From Microbacterium sp. CFH 31415 (GTDB lineage: Bacteria > Actinomycetota > Actinomycetes > Actinomycetales > Microbacteriaceae): DNA of 64,000 nt. The notes beneath the pieces were generated by a model, which did not search any database, was not told where the DNA came from, and was given only the letters and a program-made list of their open reading frames with translations. Below, piece after piece: positions 39,804 to 49,809 of the stretch (position 1 is its first letter; every line of letters starts with the position of its first letter). Where the stretch lies: the NCBI RefSeq assembly GCF_022538185.1, contig NZ_JAKYXC010000003.1, positions 310,001-374,000 of the forward strand. Direction: 5' to 3'. A program made the position numbers and the translations under genes.

Positions 39804-40937
39804 ATGATGGAGACCGCACGTAGCGAGACGTCGTCGGGTCGGAGAGAGGCCTGGGGGAGTCTTCGCAAGCTTCCATCCGGCCGCTGGCAGGCGCGTTATC
39901 CCGCCCCGGACGGCGAGACGTACACCGCGCGTACCGAGGACGACAAGCCTCTGACGTTTCTGACGAAGACGGACGCGCGCACTTGGCTCGCCAGCATGCA
40001 CACCAGGATCGCGCGACACGAGTGGGAGCAGCCGGCCGTGCTTGCGGCTCGGCGGCGAGCAGAGGCGGAGGTGGAGCGAGCTCGTTCGATCGGGTTCACC
40101 GAGTACGCGGGTCGCTGGATCGCCCACATCCGCGTCGAACCCAACCGCAGTGGAAAGCGCCGAGCCGTTGGGACGATCCGCTCGTACAAGAGCAAGGTCG
40201 ACGGGTACCTGATCCCGGAGTTCGGAAACACCCCCATTCGTCAGATCGACAAGGACCGAATCCGGGTAATGACCGATCGGCTCGACAGGATTCCGTCTCC
40301 GCTCAACCCGAAGTCCAAGTTCAACGGGATCACTCGCCCGGTGCTGATCGTCCTCATGATGATCCTCCGGCAGGCGGCACGAGACGGCATCATTGCCGCG
40401 GCACCGGCTGTGTCGGTTCCGAAGCAGGAGACGGTTCGTCGCGATGAAGACAACGAGGATGGCGAGTATGTGGCCACGCCGCATCAGGTGGAGGCGCTCT
40501 ACGAGGCGGTGCCTGATCAGTGGGCGATCATGGTGTTGCTGGCGGCATGGTGCCAATTGCGGCGCGCCGAGTGCCTGGGCCTGCAGCGCCGTGACGTCGA
40601 GTGGCACCAGTACGGGAGCGCGACGCTTCACGTGCGCCGCCAGCTGAATGCGAACACCGGTGACTACTCGAATGATCTGAAGAGTGCCGCAGGCCGAAGG
40701 TCACTCAGCATTCCGACGCTCATGCGCGGGCGGCTCGAGGCACACCTCCGCGACAACGTAGCGCCTGAGGCGAAGGCGCCACTGATTCCGGCCAGTGTGC
40801 GGAGCAGCGTACCGCTGTCGAACACCCGATGGGGCTTCGTCTGGGCCGACGTTCGAGAAGCCGTCGACGGGCTTCCACCACGATTTCGCTTCCACGACCT
40901 GCGCCACACGGGGCTGACGACGAGGTGGCGGTGGTGA
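39804..40937 (+). pseudogene. Tyrosine recombinase/integrase, C-terminally truncated
   Basis: A 377-residue phage-type integrase. The N-terminal arm-binding domain is REAWGSLRKLPSGRWQARYPA, the SAM-like core-binding domain about residues 95-190, and the catalytic domain starts near 210 with the first Arg in CQLRRAECLGL and Lys in KSAAGRRSL. It reaches HDLRHTGLT (His364, Arg367), then ends in TRWRW-stop. The second His/Trp and the nucleophilic Tyr, about 40-50 residues further on in relatives, are missing. The break is where HsdR sequence begins in another frame, so a deletion removed the end. Confidence 0.85.
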
Positions 40938-42223
40938 TCTCCGCTACGGGCAAGAGCGAGTACGAACCGTACAAGCTCACCGACGGCGAAGAGGAAGTGC
41001 TGCTGGACCGGTTCCGGGACGTGAACGACCCGTTGAAGTTTCTCATCGTCACCGCGAAGCTCGGGACCGGGTTCAATGCCCCCATCGAGGGTGTCCTGTA
41101 CCTCGACAAGCCGATGAAGCTGCACACCCTGTTCCAGACGATCACGCGCACGAACCGGCCGTGGCGGCACCCGGACACCGGGTTCGTGAAGGCATACGGC
41201 ACGATCGTCGACTACGTCGGCCTCGGCGACGGGTTCGCTCGCGCGATAGCGCCCTCGAACCCCGAACACGCGCATCGCCAGATCGACTCTGAAACGCTGC
41301 TCGCGACGCTCGGCGCCGCGCTGAACGAGATGCGGCGCCGTTTCGTCGGCATCGGGCGTGACGGGTCCATGGACTCCCTTCAAGCCGCGCTCGAACGTGT
41401 GCCAGCGGACACGGAGGACCGCGCGGAGTTCCGTGCCGAGTTCGCTCTCGCGCAGGGGCTGTGGGAGACGATCGCCCCGGACGCCGCACTCGACCACTGG
41501 GCGGACCACTACCGCTGGTACGCGCAGGTCTACGCCGCGATCCCCGCCGAGTCCGACGATGACGACCTGCTGTGGGGGCGTCTCGGCCCGAAAACCCGCC
41601 AGCTTGTTCACGAGCACATGCGGAACGTGCGCGTCACTGATCGGAACATCGCGGTCGTGATCGCAGATGCGGAGACGATCCGCACCATGTCGGAGAAGGG
41701 TCAGCTGCCGCCGGTGCCGACCGAGTACGAGGGGAAGACCGCGCAGGAGATCCTCGATTCTCTCAACGCACGAATCCAGAGGAAGCTTGACGGTGGGGGG
41801 AAGGAGGCGCTCCGCTACTCCTCGATCGCGGAACGTCTCGACCAGCTTCGTCAGAAGGTGATAGCGACTGCGGAGGACTCGATCGAATTCCTCACCACCC
41901 TGTTCGGCGTCGCCAACGATCTGAAGACGACGGAAGTCGAAGAGGACGGCGGTGTTCTGTCGGACTTGCCCGACCCGAACGTCGGTATGCTCACTCGCAT
42001 CTTCGAGGAACACCGCCCCGAAGGCATGACCGTTCTCGTTTCCCAGGTCGTCACTGAAGTGGATGCCCTCGTCAAGCAGGCGGTCCACCCGAACTGGGCG
42101 TCGAAGGACGCGTCCAAGAAGGAGATTCGCCGGCAACTTCGCCAGCTGTTCCGGAAGTACAAGCTGCCCCTCACCGGCGAGCCCCTCGACGCCGCCTGGG
42201 CGTACATCCTCAAGCACTATTGA
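40916..42223 (+). pseudogene. Type I restriction enzyme HsdR, C-terminal fragment
   Basis: About 435 residues of an HsdR subunit, the DNA-translocating and cleaving subunit of type I restriction systems. It begins mid-protein at DDEVAVVISATGKSEYEPYKLTDGEEEVLLDRF and includes the second helicase lobe (VTAKLGTGFNAPIEGVLYLDKP, QTITRTNRPW) and the C-terminal helical domain ending AWAYILKHY. The nuclease domain and first helicase lobe (about 550 residues), plus hsdM and hsdS, are absent. In-frame GTG codons at 40931 and 40934 could still start translation. Confidence 0.85.
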
Positions 42224-42287
42224 CGCCGGAACTGACGCGAAGGGGCGATGACGCGCGTGGAAGTGACACGAGACCGCCGTAACCGGC

Positions 42288-42303
42288 TCTAGGCAGAGCC
42301 TCG
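42288..42303. other. Small hairpin in the gap after the HsdR fragment
   Basis: GGCTCTAGGCAGAGCC forms a 6-bp stem with a 4-nt loop. Weak candidate terminator without a T run. Nothing else is seen in 42224-42392. Confidence 0.35.
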
Positions 42304-42392
42304 TCGGCGCGGCCTGCCGGGAAGGGAGCCGCGGTGCACGATGAGGCGCGCTCAGCGTGCGCCGCCCGCATAAGGATCGCACTGACGGCCTG

Positions 42393-43202
42393 TCACGTCG
42401 ACGCTTTTGAACGGCTGAGCGAGGTGTTGCACTGCTCTTCCACAAGTGCGGCACGCCGCAATGCGATCAAGGCGTAGATAAGCCAGCCCACTCCGTGCAG
42501 CATCTGGATGGCGCTGTGGAAGGGGGTGCCCGCTTCCAACGCCGTGACTCGGAAGGTGAGATCGAACAGCGCGTGCAGCACGACGGGCGGCCAGAGTGAG
42601 CCGGTGCGCATACGCATGGCGGCGTAGCCGGTGCCCGCCATCGCCGCGAACGTCACTTGGAGCAGAACGGTCTGCCAGGGCGAGCCGAGGAACAGGTTGG
42701 CAACGTGCAGCAACCCGAAGAGGGCGGAGGAGAGCAGCACCGCCGTCCACGGTCCGCGTGGCAGGAGCCGGGTGAGCAGGATCCCGCGGAACGTCGTCTC
42801 CTCAACCACGCCTGCAAGCACTACCGACGTGAACGCGAGGGTCAGTGTCGAAACCTCCACGTGTCGGAAGCCGGCGAAGAAGCCGACGACCACAGTGAGG
42901 GTCGGAAACATCAGCACGAGCCGATCGCGCGACGCCGGCAGTCGCCGAAGGCCCAGCACATCCCATCCGACGCGGACGGCGAACGGGAGAATCATGAGCA
43001 GCATCCCGAGCTGCAATGCGACCTGGACCAGGCCGACGCCGCCAGGGCCTGGTCGGAGGGTGGGCGTCAGCCACTTGGCGAGGATCCCTATCGCCGTGAT
43101 CGTCACGAGAAACAGCGCCCACAGCAGCACCGGGCGGGCGAGGAGCCCGTCCCGAACTGAATGCCGTCTAGTCGGCCCAAGTGTCTTGATTTCTGAGGGC
43201 AT
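42393..43202 (-). CDS. CPBP-family intramembrane metalloprotease
   Basis: A 269-residue membrane protein with about seven helices. The CPBP/Abi motifs are EETTFRG (134-140), FGLLHVANL (His166) and VLHALFDL (His210), the expected glutamate/histidine catalytic set. Relatives process prenylated or peptide substrates and often give self-immunity to bacteriocins. The ATG follows AGGATGAGGAC. Last gene of the minus-strand cargo, 29 nt after the MFS gene. A longer upstream frame lies antisense to nothing coding but has no support. Confidence 0.87.
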   Translation of the reverse strand: MPSEIKTLGPTRRHSVRDGLLARPVLLWALFLVTITAIGILAKWLTPTLRPGPGGVGLVQVALQLGMLLMILPFAVRVGWDVLGLRRLPASRDRLVLMFPTLTVVVGFFAGFRHVEVSTLTLAFTSVVLAGVVEETTFRGILLTRLLPRGPWTAVLLSSALFGLLHVANLFLGSPWQTVLLQVTFAAMAGTGYAAMRMRTGSLWPPVVLHALFDLTFRVTALEAGTPFHSAIQMLHGVGWLIYALIALRRAALVEEQCNTSLSRSKAST

Positions 43203-43231
43203 GTTGTCCTCATCCTGAGCAGGACGGTGCA

Positions 43232-44683
43232 TCAACTGGCCACTGTCGTTCCGCTCCGGTGGCCCGCGAAGTTCGACACCGCAGCGAGCAGCCACCGCGG
43301 CCTGACGGACGGGAAGGCGGCGATGGCGACCAGTACTGCTACGGCCGCCGCGGTGGCTGCGGCCAGGTGAGCGGCGGAGAGGCCCGCCTCCGCTGCGGCC
43401 AGCTCGCTTCCCCCTGCGGCGAGGACGGCTACGCGTGGGTACGCGTCGATGGCGCCGAATGCGGCGATGCCGAGGGCTCCGCCGATCTGGGCGGTGGAAG
43501 ATGCGAGTCCTGACCCGACGCCTGCGTTGCTTGCGGTCATGCCGCTTGCGATGACGAGGGTGGTGGGGGTGAAGCTGAACGCCACGCCCGCGGCTGCGAG
43601 CAGGAGGACGGGGAGCACCCGTGCGAGGTACGGCATCCCGTGGTCGAGGGAGGCGAACATCAGGTGGGCGGTGACGAGGAGGATGAGCCCCAGCACCGCG
43701 ACCTTCTCGGGACCGAACCGTGCGAGCGCGCGCGGCAGCAGCAGTGTGCTGACGGCGAAGCCGGCCACCGATGTTGGCAGCATGGCCAGCCCAGCGGCCG
43801 CCGGGTCGTACTCGAGTACCTGCTGAATGAGCAGGGCAACCAGCACGAAGCACGCGACTCGGGCGGCGCCACCGAGCACGTTGACGACGATGCCACCTGC
43901 GACGCGCGGCTCCCGCAGTGCCGGAAGCGGCAGAACAGCGTCCCGGCTGCGCTGCTCGACCAGAACGAAGCCGGTCCCGGCGGCCACGGCGACGGCCGCC
44001 GCGATGAGCACCTCGACCGAGGCCACCCCAGCATGCGGAAGGCTCAGCACGGCAAAGACCACCGCACCCGCCGCCGTGGTCACGAGCGCCGCACCCGCAG
44101 CATCGAATGGTCGGCGGGTGGTGGGGTGGTCAAGCTTCAGCTGAGCCCAGCCGGCGATGCCGACAAGCACGGCTGCGGCGGCGGTGACGAACATGACGCT
44201 CTGCCAGCCGAGTGCGCTGGTGATGATGCCTCCGACGCTCACGCCGAGCGCGCCGCCGACGGTGGACGCCGCACCCCACCAGGCCATCGTGCGGGTCCGG
44301 GCGGTGCCGGTGAATGTGGCGAGGATCACCGCCATGGCGGCGGGGCTGAGCATCGCAGCGCCGCCGCCCTGGATCAGGCGGGCGGTCACCAGCACGGCGT
44401 CCGTGCTGGCGAAGCCGCCCAGGAGTGAGCCGGCGACGAGAACCGTCGCCCCGGTGAGGAACATCCGGCGGCGGCCGACGATGTCAGCGGCCCGACCGGA
44501 GACCAGCAGCAGCCCGCCGAAGGTCAGGAAGTAGGCGTTGAGCACCCACGCTGTCCCGACTGCGGTGAGATCTAGATCTTCGGCGATGGAAGGCAGCGCG
44601 ACGATGAGGATGCTGGAGTCGAGCATCACGACCAGCTGAGCGGCCACCAGTGTGAGCACCAGTGGCAGGGTCCGGTCACGCAT
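43232..44683 (-). CDS. MFS drug-efflux transporter (DHA2-like)
   Basis: A 483-residue exporter with about fourteen helices. The N-terminal motif LVVMLDSSILIVALPSIAEDL is the DHA2 motif D region. The loop GRAADIVGRRRMFLTG is MFS motif A and MAWWGAASTVGGALGVSVGGIIT motif C, which marks antiporters. Probably proton-driven export of a hydrophobic or cationic compound. It overlaps the ABC permease gene by 8 nt, so they are translated together. Confidence 0.88.
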   Translation of the reverse strand: MRDRTLPLVLTLVAAQLVVMLDSSILIVALPSIAEDLDLTAVGTAWVLNAYFLTFGGLLLVSGRAADIVGRRRMFLTGATVLVAGSLLGGFASTDAVLVTARLIQGGGAAMLSPAAMAVILATFTGTARTRTMAWWGAASTVGGALGVSVGGIITSALGWQSVMFVTAAAAVLVGIAGWAQLKLDHPTTRRPFDAAGAALVTTAAGAVVFAVLSLPHAGVASVEVLIAAAVAVAAGTGFVLVEQRSRDAVLPLPALREPRVAGGIVVNVLGGAARVACFVLVALLIQQVLEYDPAAAGLAMLPTSVAGFAVSTLLLPRALARFGPEKVAVLGLILLVTAHLMFASLDHGMPYLARVLPVLLLAAAGVAFSFTPTTLVIASGMTASNAGVGSGLASSTAQIGGALGIAAFGAIDAYPRVAVLAAGGSELAAAEAGLSAAHLAAATAAAVAVLVAIAAFPSVRPRWLLAAVSNFAGHRSGTTVAS

Positions 44684-47192
44684 GCGCAATCGCCTCCAGG
44701 ACCGGCAGCTTCGCGGCGCGAGCGGCCGGCGCGATCCCGGCGAGCAGGCCCGCCACGGCGACGACTCCCGCGAGTACTGCCAACTGCGCGACCGGCACTT
44801 CCATGCGCAGCGGGGCGATGGTGGACAGCGCGCCGATGGCGGCGACGCTGGCGGCGACACCGAGGAGCAGCCCGGTGACCACGGCGACGACCGACACGAT
44901 GACCGCCTCGGCTTGCACCATCAGCGCCACCGACCGGCGTGACATGCCGACCGAGCGGAGGACACCGATCTCGCGGGTGCGTTCGACGATGGACAGCGCG
45001 AGGGTGTTCGCGATGCCGAGCACGGCGATGACCATGGCGAACGCGAGGAGCACCGTGACTAATCCGAAGATTTGGTCGACGGTCTGTGTGCGTCCCGCGA
45101 TGACCGCCGCCTGGTCTCGCACCTGTACTGTCGGGTGGTCCTCGAGCGCGGTCTCCAGGGCGGTGGAGAGCTCCGCAGGAGAGGTGCCGGCCGCTGCCAG
45201 CACAAAGATGCTGGCATCCATGTCCTCGGTGAAGAGGGCACCGTAGGTGTCCAGGGAGACGAAGAAGTCGGTCTGCAGCGCCTGCGCGGGACCGTCGGCG
45301 ATGATGCCGACGATGGGCAGGATGGTCTCACCCAGCCGCGCGAACGTCATCGGCAGCTCGTCGCCCACCGCTAGCTCACGCTCGGTGGCGACGCGTTCGG
45401 CGATGACGACGCCTCCGGCGCTCAGTGCGGCGATGTCCCCGTCCACCATCCGGATCTGCGCGACCTCGGTGATGAGCTCAGGGTCCAGACCGGTCAGCGC
45501 GCTGGTCGTCCCGCCGTCCTTCCAATGCCCGTACTTCAGCCGGGTGGCAACGCCGACAGCGGAGACCGCCCGGACCTCGTCGTAGACGGCCGCGTGCACC
45601 CCGCCGAGCATCTCCTGCCCTGCGCTTTCGATGACGACGTCCGCGGCGATGACCTCGCGGTACTGCTCACCGGTGGCCGCTTTCACCGAGCCGCCGACGA
45701 TGGACACGAAGCTCATCAGCGCGAGCCCGAACGCCAGCGCCATCACCGTCGCGGAGGTGCGACGCGGTGCGCGAAGCGCTGCTTCCCGGGCCAGCTGCCC
45801 GGGCACTGTCCGCGCGGAGGCCGCGCCGACGAGAGAGACCAGCGGACGCAGCGCGGACGGCGCGATCAGCACGACACCGACGAGGGCGAGCACCAATCCC
45901 GCGCCGAGCAGCAGGATCGGGCCCGCGGCCAACCCTGGAAGGGCGGCGACGGCGGAGCCTGCCACCAGCAGAACCGTGCCGGTGATGAGGCGCCCGCGAC
46001 CGAGACCGCGCGTCTCGGCGGCGCTGCTGCGCATCGCGGCAAGCGGAGAGACCGCCGCGGCACGGCGAGCCGGGCCGACAGCCGAGACAAGGGTGACCAG
46101 GACACCGACGGTGAGGGCGATGATGACGGTTCGGGTCTCGATGACGAGCTCACCGGAGGGGATGCTGACCCCGAAGACTCCGGCCAGTGCGCGCAGGCCG
46201 TAGGTGCTCACGATGCCCAGCAGCACGCCGACGGTCGAGGCGAGGGCGCCCACGAGCAGCGCCTCGACGAGCACCGACGCAAGAACCTGCTTCCCGGTCG
46301 CGCCGGTCGCACGGATCACCGCGAGCTCACGGGTGCGCTGCGAGATGACGATGGTGAAGGTGTTGGCGATGAGGAACGCGCCGATGATGAGCGCCGCGAC
46401 GCTCATCGCGATGAGCACGACCTGGAGCATCTCGAGGTTCGCGGCAGCCTGCTCGGCGCCGGCTGCGGCGAGGTCTTGCGCCGTAGCGACCTGCACGTCG
46501 TCAGCGAGTACATCAGCGAGCAGCGGCTGCAGTTCACCGGCGGTCAGTTCCGAGGTGACGAGGATCTCGGACAGGCCGTCGCCGAGGCCGAGGACGCTCT
46601 GCGCGGTGGTGAGGGTCGAAAGCGCGACCGCCCCCACCGGCGGACCGTCACCGTCACCGAACCCGACGAGCCCGACGACACGAGCATCGACCCGGGTGTC
46701 GCCGACGACGGTGACAGCGTCGCCGATGCGCAGGCCGAGCGCGTCGGCGGTGTTCTTGTCGATGACGATCTCGCCGTCGCTGGTGGGTGCCGCGCCGTCG
46801 CGGAGCGGGTATGCGCCGACGGGCTCGTCGACCCAGGTGCTCAGCTGGACGCTGCCCAGATCGGTGGTGCCCTGCTCGAGGCGGGCGGCGCCCTTGGCGA
46901 CCGGGACCGCATCTGTGACAGCGTCCACGTCGCGGACGGAGTCCAGCGTTGCGGCGGGAAGCGGGTCCCGTTCGACCTCGACGCCCATTCCGGAGTCGAA
47001 TGCGGTGGCGGTGCGGACGGTCACGTCGGCGCCGGCGGAGGCGGTGGCGAACTGGTCGTCGAACAGCTTCTGGGCCGTGTCGTTGAGGACGAGGCTGCCG
47101 GTGACGAAGGCGACGCCGAGCATGACGGCGACCACCGTGAGAGCCAGTCGCAGGCGGTGGGCGAGGACCTGGGCGAACGCGAACCGGATCAT
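44676..47192 (-). CDS. ABC transporter permease, FtsX/MacB type
   Basis: An 838-residue permease. One N-terminal helix (LALTVVAVMLGVAFVTGSLVL) is followed by an extracellular domain of about 230 residues, the first FtsX domain near 260-380, a central helix pair, a second extracellular domain, and the second FtsX domain at about 715-830. This duplicated layout is typical of actinobacterial exporters for peptides or lipids. It overlaps the ATPase gene by 4 nt. Confidence 0.9.
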   Translation of the reverse strand: MIRFAFAQVLAHRLRLALTVVAVMLGVAFVTGSLVLNDTAQKLFDDQFATASAGADVTVRTATAFDSGMGVEVERDPLPAATLDSVRDVDAVTDAVPVAKGAARLEQGTTDLGSVQLSTWVDEPVGAYPLRDGAAPTSDGEIVIDKNTADALGLRIGDAVTVVGDTRVDARVVGLVGFGDGDGPPVGAVALSTLTTAQSVLGLGDGLSEILVTSELTAGELQPLLADVLADDVQVATAQDLAAAGAEQAAANLEMLQVVLIAMSVAALIIGAFLIANTFTIVISQRTRELAVIRATGATGKQVLASVLVEALLVGALASTVGVLLGIVSTYGLRALAGVFGVSIPSGELVIETRTVIIALTVGVLVTLVSAVGPARRAAAVSPLAAMRSSAAETRGLGRGRLITGTVLLVAGSAVAALPGLAAGPILLLGAGLVLALVGVVLIAPSALRPLVSLVGAASARTVPGQLAREAALRAPRRTSATVMALAFGLALMSFVSIVGGSVKAATGEQYREVIAADVVIESAGQEMLGGVHAAVYDEVRAVSAVGVATRLKYGHWKDGGTTSALTGLDPELITEVAQIRMVDGDIAALSAGGVVIAERVATERELAVGDELPMTFARLGETILPIVGIIADGPAQALQTDFFVSLDTYGALFTEDMDASIFVLAAAGTSPAELSTALETALEDHPTVQVRDQAAVIAGRTQTVDQIFGLVTVLLAFAMVIAVLGIANTLALSIVERTREIGVLRSVGMSRRSVALMVQAEAVIVSVVAVVTGLLLGVAASVAAIGALSTIAPLRMEVPVAQLAVLAGVVAVAGLLAGIAPAARAAKLPVLEAIAHA

Positions 47193-47941
47193 GCCGCCAC
47201 CCCCTGACGCTCGGCGTCGAAGCGCGCCATGCGCTCAAGGACGGTTGCGGCGGTCGGGTTGTCGTGACCGTCGATCACCTCGCCGTCGGAGAGGAACTCG
47301 ACCCGGTCCGCGTATGCCGCGGCCGACGGGTCGTGCGTGACCATCACGATGGTCTGCCACAGCTCGCTGGCAGCGCGGCGCAGGAAGGCCAGCAGCGCCT
47401 GGCTGGAGCGGGAGTCCAGTGCTCCGGTGGGCTCGTCGGCGAAGACGACCTCGGGGCGGGAGATGAGGGCGCGGGCGACGGCGACGCGCTGCTGCTGGCC
47501 GCCGGAGAGCTCGGAGGGGCGGTGGGTGAGCCGGTCGGCGATGCCGAGCGTCGCGGCTAGCTCCAGCATCCAGTCCTTGTCGACCTTCTGACCTGCCAGG
47601 CGCAGCGGGAGGGCGATGTTCTCCTCCGCGGTGAGGGCGGGCACGAGGTTGTACTGCTGGAAGATGAAGCCGACGTGGGTGCGGCGAAGCAAGGTGCGCT
47701 GCTTCTCGCTCATGCCGACGAGCTCTGTTTCTCCGAGGCGGATGCTGCCGGAGTCGACGGTGTCCAGCCCCGCCATGGCGTGCATCATCGTGGACTTGCC
47801 GGACCCGGACGGGCCCATGATGGCGGTGAACCGGCCACGGCGGATGCTGAGGCTGGCGTGGTCGAGGGCCCGGACGGTGGTGTCGCCGGTGCCGTACGTC
47901 TTCACGAGGTCGGTGGCCTCGATGGCGAATGTGGTGCTCAT
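47189..47941 (-). CDS. ABC transporter ATP-binding protein (MacB/LolD type)
   Basis: A 250-residue ATPase. Walker A is GPSGSGKS (43-50), then FIFQQYNLVPALTAEENI (Q-loop), the signature LSGGQQQRVAVARAL, Walker B VVFADEPTGALDS and the switch His in VMVTHDPSAAAYADRV. Dimerises on the FtsX-type permease encoded next. Starts 20 nt after the GNAT gene on the same strand, so both are in one transcript. Confidence 0.93.
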   Translation of the reverse strand: MSTTFAIEATDLVKTYGTGDTTVRALDHASLSIRRGRFTAIMGPSGSGKSTMMHAMAGLDTVDSGSIRLGETELVGMSEKQRTLLRRTHVGFIFQQYNLVPALTAEENIALPLRLAGQKVDKDWMLELAATLGIADRLTHRPSELSGGQQQRVAVARALISRPEVVFADEPTGALDSRSSQALLAFLRRAASELWQTIVMVTHDPSAAAYADRVEFLSDGEVIDGHDNPTAATVLERMARFDAERQGVAA

Positions 47942-47961
47942 GGTGTGTGTCCTTTAGCAGT

Positions 47962-48432
47962 TCAGCGGGCAGCGGCGAGGTGTCGGCGGTACTGCGCCGG
48001 CGTCCAGGACGCGGTCATCTTGGTGTTGAGGGTGGCGCCCAGGCGCGCGTAGAAGCGCTGCCCGGCGTGGTTGTTCAGGCGGACGCCCCACTGCACGAGC
48101 AGGTCGTCTTCGGCGGCGAGTCGGGCCACGGCGGTCATCAGCTGGCTGCCGATGCCCTTGTCGCGGTGTCCCGGTCGGACGTACAGGTCGTCCAGCGCGA
48201 GCAGGTCGCCGCCGGTCCAGAGATGGATGCGGCGCACGGTGCTGGTGAAGCCGACCGCACCGGCGTCATCCTCGGCGATCAGGACGCGCACGTCGGGGCG
48301 CGCGAGCAGCTCCCGCCACGCCTCCGCGTCCACGTGAACGTGCTCCAGGTCGCCCTCGTGCGCGGCGAGCTCTCGCACCATCTCGTCCAGGGCCACGGCA
48401 TCCCCAGGGCCGGCCTGTCGGATGTGGATCAT
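47962..48432 (-). CDS. GNAT-family N-acetyltransferase
   Basis: A 156-residue acetyltransferase. The acetyl-CoA loop is LYVRPGHRDKGIGSQLMTAVARLA, followed by VRLNNHAGQRFYARLGA near the C terminus. Substrate unknown; in this efflux context it may inactivate a toxic amine or aminoglycoside-like compound. First gene of the minus-strand cargo operon, divergent from the TetR gene across 96 bp with several palindromic sites. Confidence 0.88.
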   Translation of the reverse strand: MIHIRQAGPGDAVALDEMVRELAAHEGDLEHVHVDAEAWRELLARPDVRVLIAEDDAGAVGFTSTVRRIHLWTGGDLLALDDLYVRPGHRDKGIGSQLMTAVARLAAEDDLLVQWGVRLNNHAGQRFYARLGATLNTKMTASWTPAQYRRHLAAAR

Positions 48433-48440
48433 GATGCTCC

Positions 48441-48506
48441 TTACGGTGTCAGTTGTTGCCTTTACGGTGTACGGATACGTCGTACAGATTGCACCGTACG
48501 ATGTAA
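48441..48506. promoter_or_regulatory. TetR operator region
   Basis: TGTACG (48468-48473) and CGTACA (48481-48486) form a perfect interrupted dyad. TTACGGTGT occurs twice before it (48441, 48462) and CCGTACGATGTAA (about 48494-48506) is a partial mirror of TTACGGTGTACGG. The sites fill the gap between the divergent GNAT and TetR starts. Confidence 0.7.
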
Positions 48507-48528
48507 GCTGTCAAGCAGGGAGGCCGCA

Positions 48529-49182
48529 ATGGCAGAAAAACTCACACAGATGGGCATTGCACAGGCGGCCCTGGCCGCTATCGACGCGGACGGTATCGAG
48601 GGGCTCAGCATGCGCAAGCTCGCGAAGAGTCTCGGCTCGTCGCCGATGGCGGTGTACACGTACTTCCCGGACAAGGACGCGTTGCTCGACGGCGTCGCTC
48701 AACTCCTGCTCGCCGAGGTCGACACGCCGCCTGAGGACATCCACTGGCGCGACGCCATGCGCTTCATCATGCGGTCCGTGCGACACGTCGCCATGCGCCA
48801 CCCGAACGCCTCGCGACTCATCAACCAGTTCCCACCGCATACACCCGACGCTCTGGCCTTCGTGGAAGCGGGGTTCCGCAGCTTCCGCCGCGCCGGCTTC
48901 GACGAGCTCAGCACCGCACGCTGCTACCGCGCTCTGGCTGCGTATTCGCTGGGCACACTCGACATCGAATTGGGCGGATACTTCTCGCCCGAGACGCGCA
49001 CGATCACATCGGAGACGCGCGACAGCATGGACACGCCCACGGCAGCCAAGCTCCTCCCGCTTGTAACGGAGATCACGCCAACCCTTCTCGCACAGGATGA
49101 CGCGGCAGAGTTCGAGTACGGCCTCGAGCTCCTGCTGGACGGGTTCGCCGACGCTATGTCAAGATCCGGCCGCACCGCCTAA
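48529..49182 (+). CDS. TetR-family transcriptional regulator
   Basis: A 217-residue repressor. The N-terminal HTH reads GIAQAALAAIDADGIEGLSMRKLAKSLGSSPMAVYTYFPDKDALLDGVAQ, the rest is a helical ligand-binding domain resembling the TetR_C tetracycline-repressor class (residues about 80-210). The ATG follows AGGGAGGCCGCA. Divergent from and presumably repressing the GNAT-ABC-MFS-CPBP operon until an exported compound binds. Confidence 0.9.
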   Translation: MAEKLTQMGIAQAALAAIDADGIEGLSMRKLAKSLGSSPMAVYTYFPDKDALLDGVAQLLLAEVDTPPEDIHWRDAMRFIMRSVRHVAMRHPNASRLINQFPPHTPDALAFVEAGFRSFRRAGFDELSTARCYRALAAYSLGTLDIELGGYFSPETRTITSETRDSMDTPTAAKLLPLVTEITPTLLAQDDAAEFEYGLELLLDGFADAMSRSGRTA

Positions 49183-49380
49183 AGGTTTCGCGGCCTGTTC
49201 ACCGGCCACACTGACGGAGCCTCGCCGCAGCTTTTGAACACGTCGTGCGCCAACCGTCCTCCTGGGGCCGAGGTCAAGTCAGCTCATTCGATCCGCCGGT
49301 CCTCCGCCGGGTGCACGTCGGGGTCCCGCTTTCGCGCGCCGCCCGCAAAGGGATGCTTGCGTGCTGCCCGTGGGAAAATC

Positions 49381-49809
49381 CTAGAGTCGGAGTCCGGCAG
49401 AGCGGCGTGCGCTCCGCTGTCTATCGAATCCGAACCGAGCTGGCGGTGCCACGGACTCCCGGGCGTCCTCGACGACCGGATCGAAGTGGCGCAGGAGCGA
49501 CGCGTACCCGAAGTGATGGTTGTAGGTGAGCCCGTACCCTGCGGAGTCGTCGCGGACTACGCGGTCAGTCGGGCTCTGGGGGATCTCGTCGTAGACGTAT
49601 CCATTGACCAACGCGGCATCCCGCGTCTCGTCGCCGTAGTCCCACTCCGACAGATGGCGGATTGCGGCCTCGGGTCCGTTCTTGTCGATCATGTCGAGCA
49701 CGCCGTCGGCATCCTCACCCTGCATGAAGACGACACTCATCCAGCGACGCTCGACAGCGGCGCTGGAGTCGTGAGTGGAGGCTACTGCTCCGGTGGTGCG
49801 AATGCTCAT
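49381..49809 (-). CDS. Hypothetical protein near the island right end
   Basis: A 142-residue soluble protein: MSIRTTGAVASTHDSSAAVE, then VVFMQGEDADGVLDMIDKNGPEAAIRHLSEWDYGDET and YGLTYNHHFGYASLLRHF. The ATG follows AAGGGAG. No domain is recognised; the C-terminal 25 residues are Arg/Ala rich and may be non-conserved. Related small proteins seem frequent in actinobacterial accessory DNA, which is my recollection, not a search result. The 49183-49380 gap holds nothing recognisable. Confidence 0.65.
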   Translation of the reverse strand: MSIRTTGAVASTHDSSAAVERRWMSVVFMQGEDADGVLDMIDKNGPEAAIRHLSEWDYGDETRDAALVNGYVYDEIPQSPTDRVVRDDSAGYGLTYNHHFGYASLLRHFDPVVEDARESVAPPARFGFDRQRSARRSAGLRL

